Shown: piece after piece, positions 22,905 to 34,524 of the stretch
Numbering within the stretch: position 1 is the stretch's first letter
Layout of the letters: each line of letters begins with the position of its first letter
From: Planococcus citri
Lineage: Eukaryota > Arthropoda > Insecta > Hemiptera > Pseudococcidae
Assembly: GCF_950023065.1 (NCBI RefSeq)
Contig: NC_088680.1
Span: 67,183,350 to 67,247,349 of the forward strand
Direction of reading: 5' to 3'
DNA: 64,000 bases
Notes under the pieces: generated by a model
Database searches by the model: none
Told to the model about the DNA's origin: nothing
The model's input: the letters and a program-made list of their open reading frames with translations, nothing else
Position numbers and translations under genes: made by a program

Positions 22905-24690
22905 GGCTATAGTGATTTTGTACACCTAGTGACTTCTGGTGAATCTTGGTGACTGATTCACCTGAAGTCACCAGGATCCACCAGAATCTTAAAATGTCAT
23001 ATTTCATACCCTGGAGACTTTTTGGTGACAGATTCACCAAGCAGTGCCCATTTTTGAGCGATTTTGTACACCTGGTGACTTCTAGTGAATCTTGATGACT
23101 TATTCACCAGAAGCCATCAGAATTCACCGGAACATTGAAAAGTCCTATTTCATACCCTGGTGACTTTTTGGTGAATGATTCACCAATATTTGAGCGATTT
23201 TGTACACCTGGTGACTTCTGGTGAATCTTGGTGACTGATTCACAAGAAGTCTCCAGGATTCACCAGAACCTTGAAAAGTCATATTTCATATCCTGGAGAC
23301 TTTTTGGTGACAGATCCACCAAGCAGTGTCCATATTTGAGCGATTTTGTACAACCGGTGACTTCTGGTGAACCTTGGTGAATAATTCACCAGAAGTCACT
23401 AGGATTCACCAGAACATTGAAAAGTCCTATTTCATACCCTGGTGACTTTATGGCGAATGATTCACCAATATTTGAGTGATTTTGTACACCTGGTGACTTC
23501 TGGTGAATCTTGATGACTTATTCACCAGAAGTCACCAGAATTCACCGGAACCTTGAAAAGTCATTTTTCATACTTTGGAGACTTTTTGGTGACAGGTCCG
23601 TCAATATTTGAGCGATTTTCTACAACTGGTGACTTGTGGTGAATCTTGGTGACTGATTCACCAGAAGTCACCAGGATTCACCAGAACATTGAAAAGTCCT
23701 ATTTCATACCCTGGTGACTTTTTGGTGAATAATTCACCAATATTTGAGCGATTTTGTACACCTGGTGACTTCTGGTGAACTATGGTGACTGATTCACCAG
23801 AAGTCGCCAGGATTCACCAGAACCTTGAAAAGTCATATTTCATATCCTGGAGACTTTTTGGTGACAGATCCACCAAGCAATGTCCATATTTGAGCAATTT
23901 TGTACAACTGGTGACTTCTGGTGAACCTTGGTGACTAATTCACCAGAAGTCACTAGGATTCACCAGAACATTGAAAAGGCCTATTTCACACCCTGGTGAC
24001 TTTTTGGCGAATGATTCACCAATATTTGAGTGATTTTGTACACCTGGTGACTTCTGGTGAATCTTGATGACTTATTCACCTGAACCTTGAAAAGTCATTT
24101 TTCATACTTTGGAGACTTTTTGGTGACAGATCCGTCAATATTTGAGCGATTTTCCACAACTGGTGACTTCTGGTGAACCTTGGTGACTAATTCACCAGAA
24201 GTCACCAGGATTCACCAGAACATTGAAAAGTCCTATTTCATACCCTGGTGACTTTTTGGTGAATGATTCACCAATATTTGAGTGATATTGTACACCTGGG
24301 GACTTCTGGTAAATCTTGGTGACTGATTCACCAGAAGTCACCAGGATTCACCAGAACCTTGAAAAGTCATATTTCATATCCTGGAGACTTTTTGGTGATT
24401 GATTCACCAATATTTGAGCGATTTTGTACACCTCGTGACTTCTGGTGAATCTTGGTGACTGATTCACCAGAACCTTGAAAAGTCATATTTCATATCCTGG
24501 AGACTTTTTGGTGATTGATTCACCAACATTTGAGCGATTTTGTACAACTGGTGACTTCTGGTGAGTCTGGGTGACTAATTCACCAGATGTCACCAGGATT
24601 CACTGGGATCTTGAAAAGTCATATTTCATACTTTGGAATCTTTTTGGTGACAAATCCACCAATATTTGAGCGATTTTCTACAAATGTTCT
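22905..24690. repeat. Satellite array of ~13 units (~116-147 bp), each with an internal hairpin
   Basis: Units start near GAGCGATTTTGTACACCTGG at about 22913, 23056, 23191, 23338, 23474, 23611, 23747, 23894, 24029, 24145, 24282, 24416, 24531 and 24669. Most are 134-147 bp; a few are about 116 bp. Within a unit, CTGGTGACTTCTGGTGAATC is followed about 10 bases later by its reverse complement, so each unit can fold into a ~20-bp stem. The remainder reads CCTTGAAAAGTCATATTTCA then GGAGACTTTTTGGTGA. The array lies between serpins C and D. Confidence 0.9.
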
Positions 24691-26307
24691 GCTTTTCACT
24701 AATATGTTGTTAAAAACTAGGCTTTTTCTCAAAAAATGCTAGAAATTCTCATTTTTTTTCAATAAAGTTGTGCTTTTGCCGAAATGTAAGTTGAATTTTC
24801 ACCAGAATTTTCACTTTTTTTAAAACGAAAAATGACCAATAAATCTCACTTTTTCGCTAAAATTTTCGAATAAGTTTCACGTTTTTGCCAAATGTTGTCA
24901 AAAAGTTCTGCTTTTTACTAATATGTATATTGTATTGTTAAAAACATGAATTTTTGTCAAAAATGCTAGAAATTCTCATTTTTTTCAAAAAAGGTTATGC
25001 TTTCGCTATAAAATTGTTAACTTTTAACCAATAATAATAACCAACATTTTTCACTCTTTTACAAAAAATTACAAATGAATCATTTTTTTTCTGAAAATTG
25101 CTAATAAGTTTCAAGTTTTTGCCAAAAATAATTGCTTAATGTCATGCCTATTGTTGAAATTGTCAACGACTCACTTTCTGCCAAAAATCAGAAAACTTTT
25201 ACTTTATCGCCTAAAATTGGCAAAGAGTTTAGCCTTAAGTTGAAATAATTGTCAGTTTTGCTTTTTGTCGAAAATAGCTCAAAATTCTTACTTTTCTGCT
25301 GAAAATGATCAAAAAGTTTCAATTTTTCTCCAAAAAGTTGCTAAATAATTATAAGATACTGTTTTGTCAAAGACGACACGTGTCACTTTTTTTCTAATAA
25401 TTTCCTAAAAGTCCTGCTTTTTGCTAAACTTGTTGAAGTCGATTAAATTTTTTTGTGCATTTTTTTCTTCATTAAAGTGTTTTTGTAACTTTTATGGTTA
25501 TTAAAGTTAATTTATATTTTATTTATTCATTTTTTTTTATTTTTTTTTTGGAAAAAATTGAGTATGAGTACTCAATTTGACGAGAATGGATGAAGAAAAA
25601 AATGAAAGAATTCAAAGTGATTGAAATTAAACTTGGTGATATTCTTGAATAAATTATTTTTAGCAAGGCTAAAAAAAATGGTTAATTTTTTTCGATAAAT
25701 ATTGGGTTTTAGCTGTACCAACTATTCAAGGTACTCGAACATTTATTCCTCATCTAAACTAACATTGAATTATAATTTGTAATCGAATGAGTAGAAAAAT
25801 TTGATTCATCTATTTGATAGACGTACAATAACATATTTTATTTCTTTAAAAACAGTAAGTACATAGTAGTAACGAAACGTTAGTTTACAAACATAAATGC
25901 ACAATAATTCCACAGCAATAATAAGGTAATATCATAAGCGTAATAATTGTAGAAAGGTACATATTTTGAAGAGGGATATAAAACATTAAAACTATAGTAA
26001 GTAGAAAAATAACCACATGAGAATAAACTTGTAAAAAAAGTTGTAATCGTGTATACGTTTTAAAAAAAAAATCATCAGATAGGACGGAATATTTTTGTTG
26101 TTGTTTTTTTTTTATGGAGTCTGCAATGACGACATGAAGTGGGGTAAGGAAGGGGGTGAGGAGTGGAATATTTAGTATCTAGTAATTTAATTATTTAGCC
26201 TAACCGAAGAGAGTATTTTTCATCAATGTCGTCAATTTTTACTCCATTCAACCAAATTCCCCGCCCCTCCGCCCATTTTCACCCTTCAATCACTTCCTAG
26301 TTCTTTT
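24691..26307. repeat. Degenerate GCCAAAAATT-type repeat and serpin D 3' flank
   Basis: 24720-25450 repeats the degenerate CCAAAAATTNNCAAAAAGT...TGCTTTTTGC family. 25800-26200 is the duplicated serpin 3' flank shared with serpin C. No gene is recognised. Confidence 0.55.
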
Positions 26308-26998
26308 CTACCCCTGCTGAGGATTATGAACAGCTCCTAAAAATAATATAGATTTCGTGATTCGATGATGAATATAAAAAACAAACGGTCGATTGACGTG
26401 AAATTGTTTCCTCGGTTTAGGAATTCTGGGGCCGCAACCAAAAGCCATTCCGATCACGGTCACCGCAGTTGCCTTAGTTTCATTCTCATCGACTTCAATT
26501 TCTGCCGCGTGAGTAACTTTGGTAATTTTTATCGGGATTGGTCCTGTCATTTTACTTAGTTGAGATTGATCGGTGAAAACTTGTCTCAAGCCGAGTTGAG
26601 CGAGATAGTGGTTTATATCGGAGATCCATTTGAATTTCATACGAGGTAATTTTAAATCAACGTTCGCTGATGGGGTTTGATCGGCGATCAGGTGTAAATC
26701 TTCGATGGGTGAAAATATCAAATTTTTAACGCCGCTTGGGTTGTAAAGTAACTTTGCCATGGCTAAAGCAAATTGTGATGCTCCAGGTGCCAAATACTAA
26801 GAAAAAGAAAACCAGATTAATAGGGTTAGGGACATTAAAGTTGATTTTGGTAGCAGTGTCTAGAGAATCTATACGTATTGTGAAAGTGTTATTTCATAAT
26901 GGTAGGTATTTTAGTTTATATCCGTATACCTGTTTAAAGAGCTCTATCATTTGGTAATCTTCATTATGCTGAACATGGCCTACGTTTGAGGTAATCAT
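26308..26998 (-). pseudogene. Serpin D: internally deleted serpin, open frame kept (185 aa)
   Basis: Two exons, 26930-26998 and 26308-26796. Exon 2 begins like the second exon of the other serpins (YLAPGASQFALAMAKLLY to LIFSPI) and then passes without a stop into sequence of their last exon (EDLHLIADQ). About 228 residues and three introns are missing, yet the frame is preserved to the normal stop. The second half keeps LPRMKFKW, THAAEIEVDENETKATAVTV, a loop containing MAFGCGPRIP, and KQFHVNRPFVFYI. The hinge Glu at P13 has become Lys and the P15 Gly is Glu, so inhibition would be unlikely even if it folded. The exon 1 start MITSNVGHVQ and donor are intact. It could still be transcribed as a mini-protein; without expression data I treat it as a pseudogene. 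Confidence 0.8.
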
Positions 26999-27076
26999 TT
27001 TGAAATTTTTTTCGTTCAATCGAATTACATTCAATTCATCGGCATTTAAAGTTTAAGTTTAATTAAACGGTGACGA

Positions 27077-27093
27077 ATTGTTTACGTTGATAA
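27077..27093 (-). promoter_or_regulatory. Conserved GATA / forkhead-like element upstream of serpin D
   Basis: On the minus strand it reads TTATCAACGTAAACAAT, about 79 bp before the ATG. It is retained although the coding region is deleted. Confidence 0.45.
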
Positions 27094-27259
27094 GGTGAAC
27101 ATTTGTTATCATTATTTTGGCGACAGAGCGCCACCTGTTGGCTATTGGTATATCTATGCTCCATGATCGGCTAATTTCGGGAAAAATCGTTTTTTTTTAA
27201 AATTGAAATATTCGCGCGCTTTCGCGGTTTAGTGTTGGAGGTAGGTTGGTACTTGGTAT

Positions 27260-28489
27260 TCAATCTCTGACTGTATCGAATCGCAAATGTGAGGTGACGA
27301 GTTGAAAAATTTATGGTTTCAAATAGAAAATCTCAATTCTCAAATTTGAAAAAAAATTTGCAAAATCACCTATTTTTGGAGACTTTTTAAAATTTTTTCT
27401 CCGGGGTCATTCCGTGTAAAATCTGCCTAGTTTTGTGTTCAAAAACTTCGATTTTTTTTCAATTTGGAATTTTCTTTTGTAGACCCTTTATATTAGGAAA
27501 CGTTCAAACGAGCATTAAAACGGCTGAAAGATACAAAAAATTGATAGAATTCCTGTAAAACTTGTTTAAAATGCATGAAAATGTGTTGAAAAATTGTATT
27601 ATGTACTGTGAAAATCACTGAAAATTACAACAAAAAAAAAATGAATAAATTTTAGCAAAATCTGTCGCAAATACATGTAAAATGAAATAGAAAAAAACAC
27701 ACTCGAAATAAATTTGAAATCTATGAAGATGTCTAAAACTCGATTGAAATTTCGAGGAAATTTGTCAAAAATACGTTGAAACTGCATGAAAAGTGTTGAA
27801 AACTTGCTAAAATGATGTAAAAATGTTGAAAAAAATCTTTGAAATCACTAAAAATTACCAAAATTTATGAAATTATGGGAAGATGTATAAAATGCACGAA
27901 AAAGTGTTGAAAATATGTTTAAAATGATGTAAAAATTGTAGAAAAAAATAATAAAATAGTTGTAAATCAACGAAAAATGAGGAAATTTCGAGAACATTTG
28001 TTGAAAATGTAATAAAAACTGTTGAAAGTGTGTTGAAAAAATGTAGAAAAGTCACTGAAAATTACAAAAAAATTACTAAATTTCTGTGATGTTTGCTGAG
28101 AATGCATAAAAAATACTCAACGTACCGTTAATGTCACCGTCAAGCAACAAAAATTTATTCAATTTTGTTAAAAAGTCGAAAATGCTTGAAAATTTTCTAA
28201 AAAAAATTGTTAAATTAATATTGACAATTTTTCATGAATTTCGGGCTGTCACTATTTTGATAGAACTAAGACCATAGATTTAATATAGGTAATAAACAGA
28301 TTTTTCTTGTTCAAGAAACTGAAAAGTTTTGATTTAACGTAAAAAATTTCTACATACCTACCCTTGTTGACTTGTCAAAATTGTCAAAATACATACTTAG
28401 TCCTTTTTTCAGGACAAGATGTCAAAAAAATCCTAATTTTTAGAAAGTCATTTTTTGAAATTTTCAAAGAAGTCCTAAAAAAATTTACC
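27260..28489. repeat. Degenerate A/T-rich tandem repeats and a dispersed duplicate
   Basis: About 27530-28130 is a degenerate tandem array (units near 235 bp) marked by AAATCACTGAAAATTAC and AAAATGTGTTGAAAA. About 28150-28450 is duplicated in direct orientation at 38010-38700 (AAAAAGTCGAAAATGCTYGA, TTCTTGTTCAAGAAAC), where the copy is interrupted by an insertion. No gene. Confidence 0.55.
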
Positions 28490-29384
28490 TATGGATCATT
28501 CCATGCCAAATCGGCGGATTTTTGCACGAGGGGGTCTTTGATTTTGTTCAAAATCAGAACATGTTTAGAGGTCATCAAACGATGACGAATGACCCAAACC
28601 GGACATTTTTCGAATTTTTTTGGCGGAGCTGGAGCTGTGGGGCTTCAAAGTTCTCCAAAATGGCCGAAAATATCGACAAATGATGTTGAAATCAGTGTTG
28701 CCACTTTTAAAAACCTAAAAAAAATTGATTTTAAAACTTATTAATAATTTACATCTGGCATTTTTTTTTTCATTTTTGAGAAAAAGAAAGTACAAGTTTG
28801 GCACTTACTGCAAAAATACCACCAGAAACCTAAAAAGTGAAAATTTTTGCATTTTGGAGATATTTTACCAATGTGTAGACGAATATTTGAAAAAAATTCC
28901 CTCCCCCTTAATTTATCAACGAATTGACGAGAAATACCGTTTTTCGTGCTATAATTTTAAGAGTGAAACACTATTCAAAAAATGTCACCGCTGTTTTAAA
29001 CAAACAAAAGCAGAAAGAATGAACAAATTTCACATTTTGATGCCTCCAAAAATCCAAAAAATAAAATAAAAATTTTCAAAAGTCATAATATGAATATTGA
29101 ATATTATTTATTATATCTACGTATCAATTGGCGAGATTGATGGTTTTCTACCACATCAATCCGTAAATTTTCATTCACCCCCGTCCCTCTCAAAACCCTA
29201 AAAATAGCTTCTGCTTTAGAAATGGAACATGGAGCCCAACATGATCCATTCTGGATCCGCATCGGCTCTGCTATTTTTTTGTCATTTTCGTGCTGGAATA
29301 AATAAAAGCGTATAATTATTGCACTTACCTATTGTGAGGTATTTATTCTTAGTTCTGTCAGTCAAAATTATTCTCCATGGTTGG

Positions 29385-29453
29385 GGGGGGGGGGGGGGTT
29401 CATTCGGTATTTCTATATTCAATTCACCCCCCCCCCCTCCCCCGGAAAATTTA
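29385..29453. repeat. G-run and C-run pair
   Basis: A run of about 17 G near 29385-29400 is followed about 25 bases later by a C-rich run near 29427-29445. The pair could form a GC-rich hairpin, and the G-run could form a quadruplex. Overlapping poly-Gly/poly-Pro frames on both strands are artefacts. Confidence 0.7.
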
Positions 29454-29519
29454 AAGCGCGATGGCACTGCTTGCACGTTTGAAAATTTGTTAAAAATAAA
29501 TAAGTTAATATTCAAAGTT

Positions 29520-31900
29520 TAGCTGTTTTTTCATCCGAAGAAGTATTCAGTTCGAAGAAAAAATTATTTAAAAAGTCCCTCACTCCCCACCCCCCCTTCG
29601 GAAACGTCTTCTTTAATTAAAGTATGGGGTAATTGTAAATATATAAAATGGGGCAAAATGGTCTGGAAAACATGGAAAAGTCGGGGAAATGACTTGCCAA
29701 ATATAACGGACATTGGACACCTTGATTGATTTATTCCTTTGTTTGATGTACCTCTATATATTTTCTTTATTATTTTTTTGTTTTTTTTTTAAAGTGTAAA
29801 TTTTTGACAATTTTGTAAAAATGAATTGTGAACGGGGGGGGGGGATTAGTACATTTTCAGGTCCTTTAGTTGATAATGTTCTTTCAGAAGGTCCTTCCGA
29901 GGTTCTTCTTTTTAGTTTTCAGATTTTGTTAGACACCCTGATTGACAAAAAGTTGTCCTTTTTGCTATAAATTTGTCAAAAATCCTCGGTTTTTCAAATT
30001 CAAACTTCTTATTTGCTCCTAAAAATTTATCAAAATGTTGCTTTTTGCCAAAAATTGTGAAAAAATGTCCAGTTTTTTGCATTGGTAAAAAAAATTAAAA
30101 ACGATGATTTTTTTCCAAAAATACTTACCTTACCTAAAATGCTAACTTTTTAGCTGTTCTTTTTTGCCTAAAATTACCAAAAATTGCAAAGAAGTGTCGT
30201 TCTTTTATCAAAAAAAAAAAAAAAACTCACTTCATGAAAAAAATTGGATGAAAATGTAATTTTTTCAATCAAAAAGTCACGCTACCTACTATCTAGATGA
30301 TAAACTTTTCCCCAAAAATTATCCAGAATCAACGCTTTTGTTGCAGAAATTTCCAAAAAGTATTATTTTTATTTACCAATAGGCGATTGCAAAAAAAGTC
30401 GTCCTGTATAGTAAAGTTGTCAATCTTGGATTTGATTCGAATCTTCTTTACTTGCGTTTCAACCTGATTTATTCATCGATTTCGAAAACCAACTTATGTC
30501 GTCTTCTTTAGTTGCGGAACGTTCAGCGAGCATCATATTATTTTGTTCAGGATAAGGACAAGTTTCTTTGAAAAATCTCATCGAATTTATCGATAGGCTT
30601 ATTGTGATATTTATGTAGGTGCATGCGTATTTGCATTATTTGTGTATGTAATGTACTACTTCAGTATACCTAGATCAACACTTGTGATAAAGTGTACAAT
30701 GATATTATATTATTATGTATTGTAGGATGAGCACAAAGCTCAACATATATGAAAGGTGTAGTATGTTCGTGTCTATATGGCGCACTTAATAAGTAATAGG
30801 TACCTAGACCTACGTAAACGGGAAACCAAGTTGCAATTCTTATTCATGTTTTTGATCGAATAGGTAAAGGTACATCGCGTCGCATCGGTTTTCATTAAAT
30901 TCACTGTCGTCTTTTTATTTTATCTAACCACGAGTTCAGCAAGGTAGTGTGTGTGAAGAATAGGTGTATCTGCAAATCTACGACCTAAGCCGTGGTAAGT
31001 TACCTGATAAAACATAAATACTCGTATGTATTGCTGAAACGTTTCCAAGCGTAGGGTAAGGTTGCATCATAGCAATAACATTACAATACCCTTGTTTCGA
31101 CGGTATAGAGATTGTAATACAGGTCAAAATCAACTTGATTGATTCATTGAAAGGGTCTGCGTTCAACTCGATTTTATCGTGGTGTTTTCTTGAAAAAAAT
31201 TCGAGTTATGTTGAGTTTTTATTTTTATTTTCTATGCGGGTATTTTTTGTGATACAATTCGCCAATCTGATCATTTTGATGTGTTGTGATCGTACGAGTA
31301 ATATTTCAAATAAATCTGCGTCGAGTTACGAATAGGTACGACTACGTATGTATTATGTAACTGCTCTTTCTCGAGGAAATGTTTCAAATTTCTAAAAATA
31401 AATCAAACATTGAGGTTTTTTTCGTTTGGAAAAATTTTCGGGATGTTTTAGAACGTGAAATTGATTTTATGGAAAATCTGTAAAACTCAAATCTAGGAAT
31501 TTTCACGTTTCCGAGAAAGTCGTGAAGATTTTCCAAAATCAGGGAAACTTTGCTGCTTTGTGTGTTTTTACTCAAATTGCCAAAAAGTTGTTGGTTTTTT
31601 GCCAAAATATCCAGATCATTTTTTTTCATATCTTTGATCAATTTGTGTAATTTTCCATTGAATTTTTATTTTTCATTTTTTCTACCTAGTTCTTTATAAA
31701 AACGGAAACATGTTGACCCAAAAAATTCTGGCTCGAATAAATTTAAAACTTCCTCTTTCCTAATTGCACCTCTTCCCTCTTGCCTCGCTAGTTTAATGCA
31801 GTTAATGTGAATTTAAGTATCTTATATTTATTGAGCCACCAAGTAAAAATCGTCCATCTTGACCCATGCAGTTTCACCCCTAGTAAAAAGTTTTATGAAA
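29520..31900. other. Loop of the inverted-repeat complex; no gene seen
   Basis: 29940-30400 is the degenerate GCCAAAAATT-type repeat. 30400-31380 is comparatively non-repetitive and AT-rich, with no recognisable exon. A further fragment of the GCCAAAAATT repeat lies at about 31550-31620. Confidence 0.5.
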
Positions 31901-31911
31901 ATGGCGTACTT

Positions 31912-32276
31912 TTCATTTGTTTAAAAAGGTTGCATAATTTTTCCAGTATTTATCACTTGCGAAATCATAGTCAGAAAAATGGCATTTCTCGTAGATTCAC
32001 TGACAAATTAGGGGGAGGGGGATTTTTCACATGTACTTCTACATATTTGGTGAAATATTTCAAAAATGCAAAAATATTCACTTTTTAGGTTTCTGCTTCT
32101 GTTTAAAACAGCGGTGAAATTTTTTCAATATGTTTCACTCTTAAAATTATACGTAGCACGAAAAATGGTATTTATCGTCAATTCGTTGATAAATTATGGG
32201 GGAGGTAAATTTTTTTCTAATGTTCGTCTACACATTGGTAAAATTGGTCTCAAAGATGCAAAAATTTCCATTTTTA
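31912..32276 (+). repeat. Two tandem ~182-bp units
   Basis: Both units run from TTTAAAA...TTTTTCCAGTATTT or TTTTTTCAATATGTTT through AAAAATGGYATTTMTCGT to a T-rich end with AGGTTTCTG. They lie inside the 28.5-34.1 kb complex; the second belongs to the arm paired with 28800-29010. Confidence 0.55.
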
Positions 32277-32570
32277 AGGTTTCTGATGGTATTTTTGCAA
32301 TAAGTGCCAAACTTGGAATTTTTTCTTTCTCGAAAATGAAAAAAAATGCCTGTCCAATTTTTTGATACGAATGTTATTCTAAAAAGGACTAAAACTGAGA
32401 ATTTTTTCAGCATTTTTACTCGCGGACATCGTGGTTATATTTAAATTATAAGTTTTTAAATCGATTTTTTTAGGTTTTTGAAAGTATCAACACTGATTTT
32501 GTCATCATTCGTCGATTACCCTCTCAAAGTACATACTACAATTTGAAAAAAAGTTCAAAATTTTATACCA

Positions 32571-33881
32571 GGTCATTCCATGTCGATTCGACCAACGTTT
32601 TTGGGTCATGTTCTTTCGATATCGCTCAATTTTTTTTACAATATCTACCCACCCAGTAAGTAAGAAACCCGCAATCAGTTTGGTCCCAGCCCACTATGGT
32701 GGGCGGGTGGGGGGGGCTTCCGTTATTTTCACATTGTCTCGAGGTACACAACTTCAGCAGCGCATCCCTCCAAAAATATGATACTTTGATCAAAACTGAT
32801 TTCACAGTTCGAAAGGGTATCGAATTTTTAACTTTTAAAGCATTTTGAAATTTTCAAAATTTGAAAGTTGAACTTTCAAATTGAATGTTCAAATTTCAAA
32901 ATGGCGATGTAAGTGGGAGCTACGATTTAAAATTCTGAAAAAATTTTCATAGATGTAACTTTCGATGCTTTTTCGAAATATTCAAGTTTCAAGATGGGAA
33001 ATCTTGATAGATGGGGAGCACCCCACCCCCAATTTTGGGCAAAACTTTCAAAAAAAAATCTGGGGCATGTGATATATCGAATTGTATGTTTTCGGCAACG
33101 CTGAACACGAATATGACGTTAGATTTTCGATTGGACCCCATGCACGGCCCCCAGCACCTCCCCAAATGTGGTAAAAGTTTAAAATATGGTTTTTTCGTGC
33201 GACACATCAAATGGTATGTTTTTGGTGACGCTGAACACGAATATGACGTCAGATTTTCGATTGGACCCATCTACGGCCTCCAAAAAATTTCTTGGACTTT
33301 TACCAATTGAGGGGGGGGGGAGGTTCTGGGAGCAATGGGTGAGGTCAATTTGAAAAACTAAGGCTATATTTGTGTTCAGCGATATCGAAAACATACTATA
33401 TATTTCATGTGTCACACGATTGAAACCATTTTTTTCAGGTTACCCCCCTTGGGGAGGTACTGGGGGCCGTGGATGGGTCTAATCGAAAATCTGACGTCAT
33501 ATTCGTGTTCAGCGTCACCAAAAACATACTATTTGATGTGTCGCACGAAAAAAAAACATGTTTTGAACTTTTACCCCATTTGGGGAGGTGCTGGGGGGGG
33601 GGGGGCGTAGATAGGGCCCAATCGAAAATATAACGTCATATTCGTGTTCAGCGTCATTAAAAACATACTATTTGATGTGTCGCACGAAAAAAAAACATAT
33701 TTTGAACTTTTACCCATGTGAAGATAATGAATGCCCCTCCACCCGCCCCCTAAGGGGGCTGGGACCAAACTGATTGCGGGTTTCATACTTAATGGGTGGG
33801 TAGATATTGTAAAAAAAATTTGAGCGAAATCGAAAGGCATGACTTTCAAATTTTTTTTTGGTCGAATTGGCATGGAATGAC
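32571..33881. repeat. Nested inverted-repeat element with internal ~135-bp repeats
   Basis: The left end, GGTCATTCCATGTCGATTCG, pairs with the right end TCGAATTGGCATGGAATGACC. The arms continue through a CGCTCAATTTTTTTTACAAT block and a GCAATCAGTTTGGTCCCAGC block. Internally, a unit with TATGTTTTYGGYRACGCTGA followed by ACACGAATATGACGT occurs four to five times in both orientations (about 33080, 33210, 33370, 33500, 33640). TACCA precedes the left end and occurs one base after the right end, a weak hint of a target duplication. It is related to the element at 52171-54763. Confidence 0.7.
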
Positions 33882-34125
33882 CCTACCACGTACAACCGGA
33901 GCAATTTGCAACTGAAATTTTCCATTTTTGGCCATTTTGGAGAACTTTGAAGCCCCACAGCTCCAGCTCCGCCAAAAAAAAAAATTGAAAAAATGTCCGG
34001 TTTGCGTCATCCGTCATCGTTTGATGACCTCTCTAAACATGATCTATGATTTTGAAAAAAATCGAAGACCCCCCCCCTCCCCGTGCAAAAATCCCCCGAT
34101 TTGGCCTGGAATGACCCAATGGCGA

Positions 34126-34524
34126 TAGCTCGATTATTTTCGTTGTTTTATTATACATCTTGATGTGTTTTCATCATTTTCTCGATGTTTTTGAGATTTT
34201 TTTTTTTAAATTATGAATTTTTGAAATTTTATTCTGGTGAGGTCGTAATTATGATACTCGTATTTTTTGTCGAGGAAGGGGGTGATATTTCTTCCAAGAT
34301 CCATCTTTCAGGTCTTGAGATTTTATGGGACACCAGCTTGCGCATTTTTTGAAAAATCCAATGAAACCGTGTGCAGAGCGGTTTATTAAATTTTGGAATA
34401 GCGAGCGCCAGATTTCGTGATTCTTTTATTTCTTTGTTTGTCGTCATCTGTTCCTCTCATATCAATAATTTGATCCTTACAATTCCAGGTTCAAAAGGAA
34501 GTCGAACAACACCAAGGACTATAA
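34126..34524 (+). other. Upstream region / 5' UTR of the 465-aa gene
   Basis: A polypyrimidine-type acceptor, TTACAATTCCAG, ends at 34488, 36 bp before the ATG at 34525. The start codon is therefore probably in exon 2, behind a 5' non-coding exon that I could not locate. Confidence 0.45.

Larger units (their letters stand above)
28490..34125. repeat. Large nested inverted-repeat complex (5.6 kb)
   Basis: The left arm, about 28490-29010, is reverse-complementary to two separated right-hand blocks, 33918-34125 and 32090-32515. Termini match around TCATTCCATGCCAAATCGG on the left and CGATTTGGCCTGGAATGA on the right. Inner matched pieces are GTGTTGCCAC / CAACACTG and GGCACTTACTGCAAAAATAC / AAGTGCC. 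The gap between the two right blocks is filled by a second inverted-repeat element (32571-33881). The opposing open frames (28725-29069 + and 32228-32413 -) share GTYCKNTxRNLK only because of the symmetry. Confidence 0.75.

Noticed and set aside
22905..24690. Regular repeats reminiscent of a CRISPR array
   Set aside because: Units are ~116-147 bp and nearly all repeat with no unique spacers, the genome is eukaryotic, and no cas genes are present. It is a satellite.
29282..29522. Opposing frames with poly-Gly and poly-Pro
   Set aside because: They are produced by G and C homopolymer runs on both strands.
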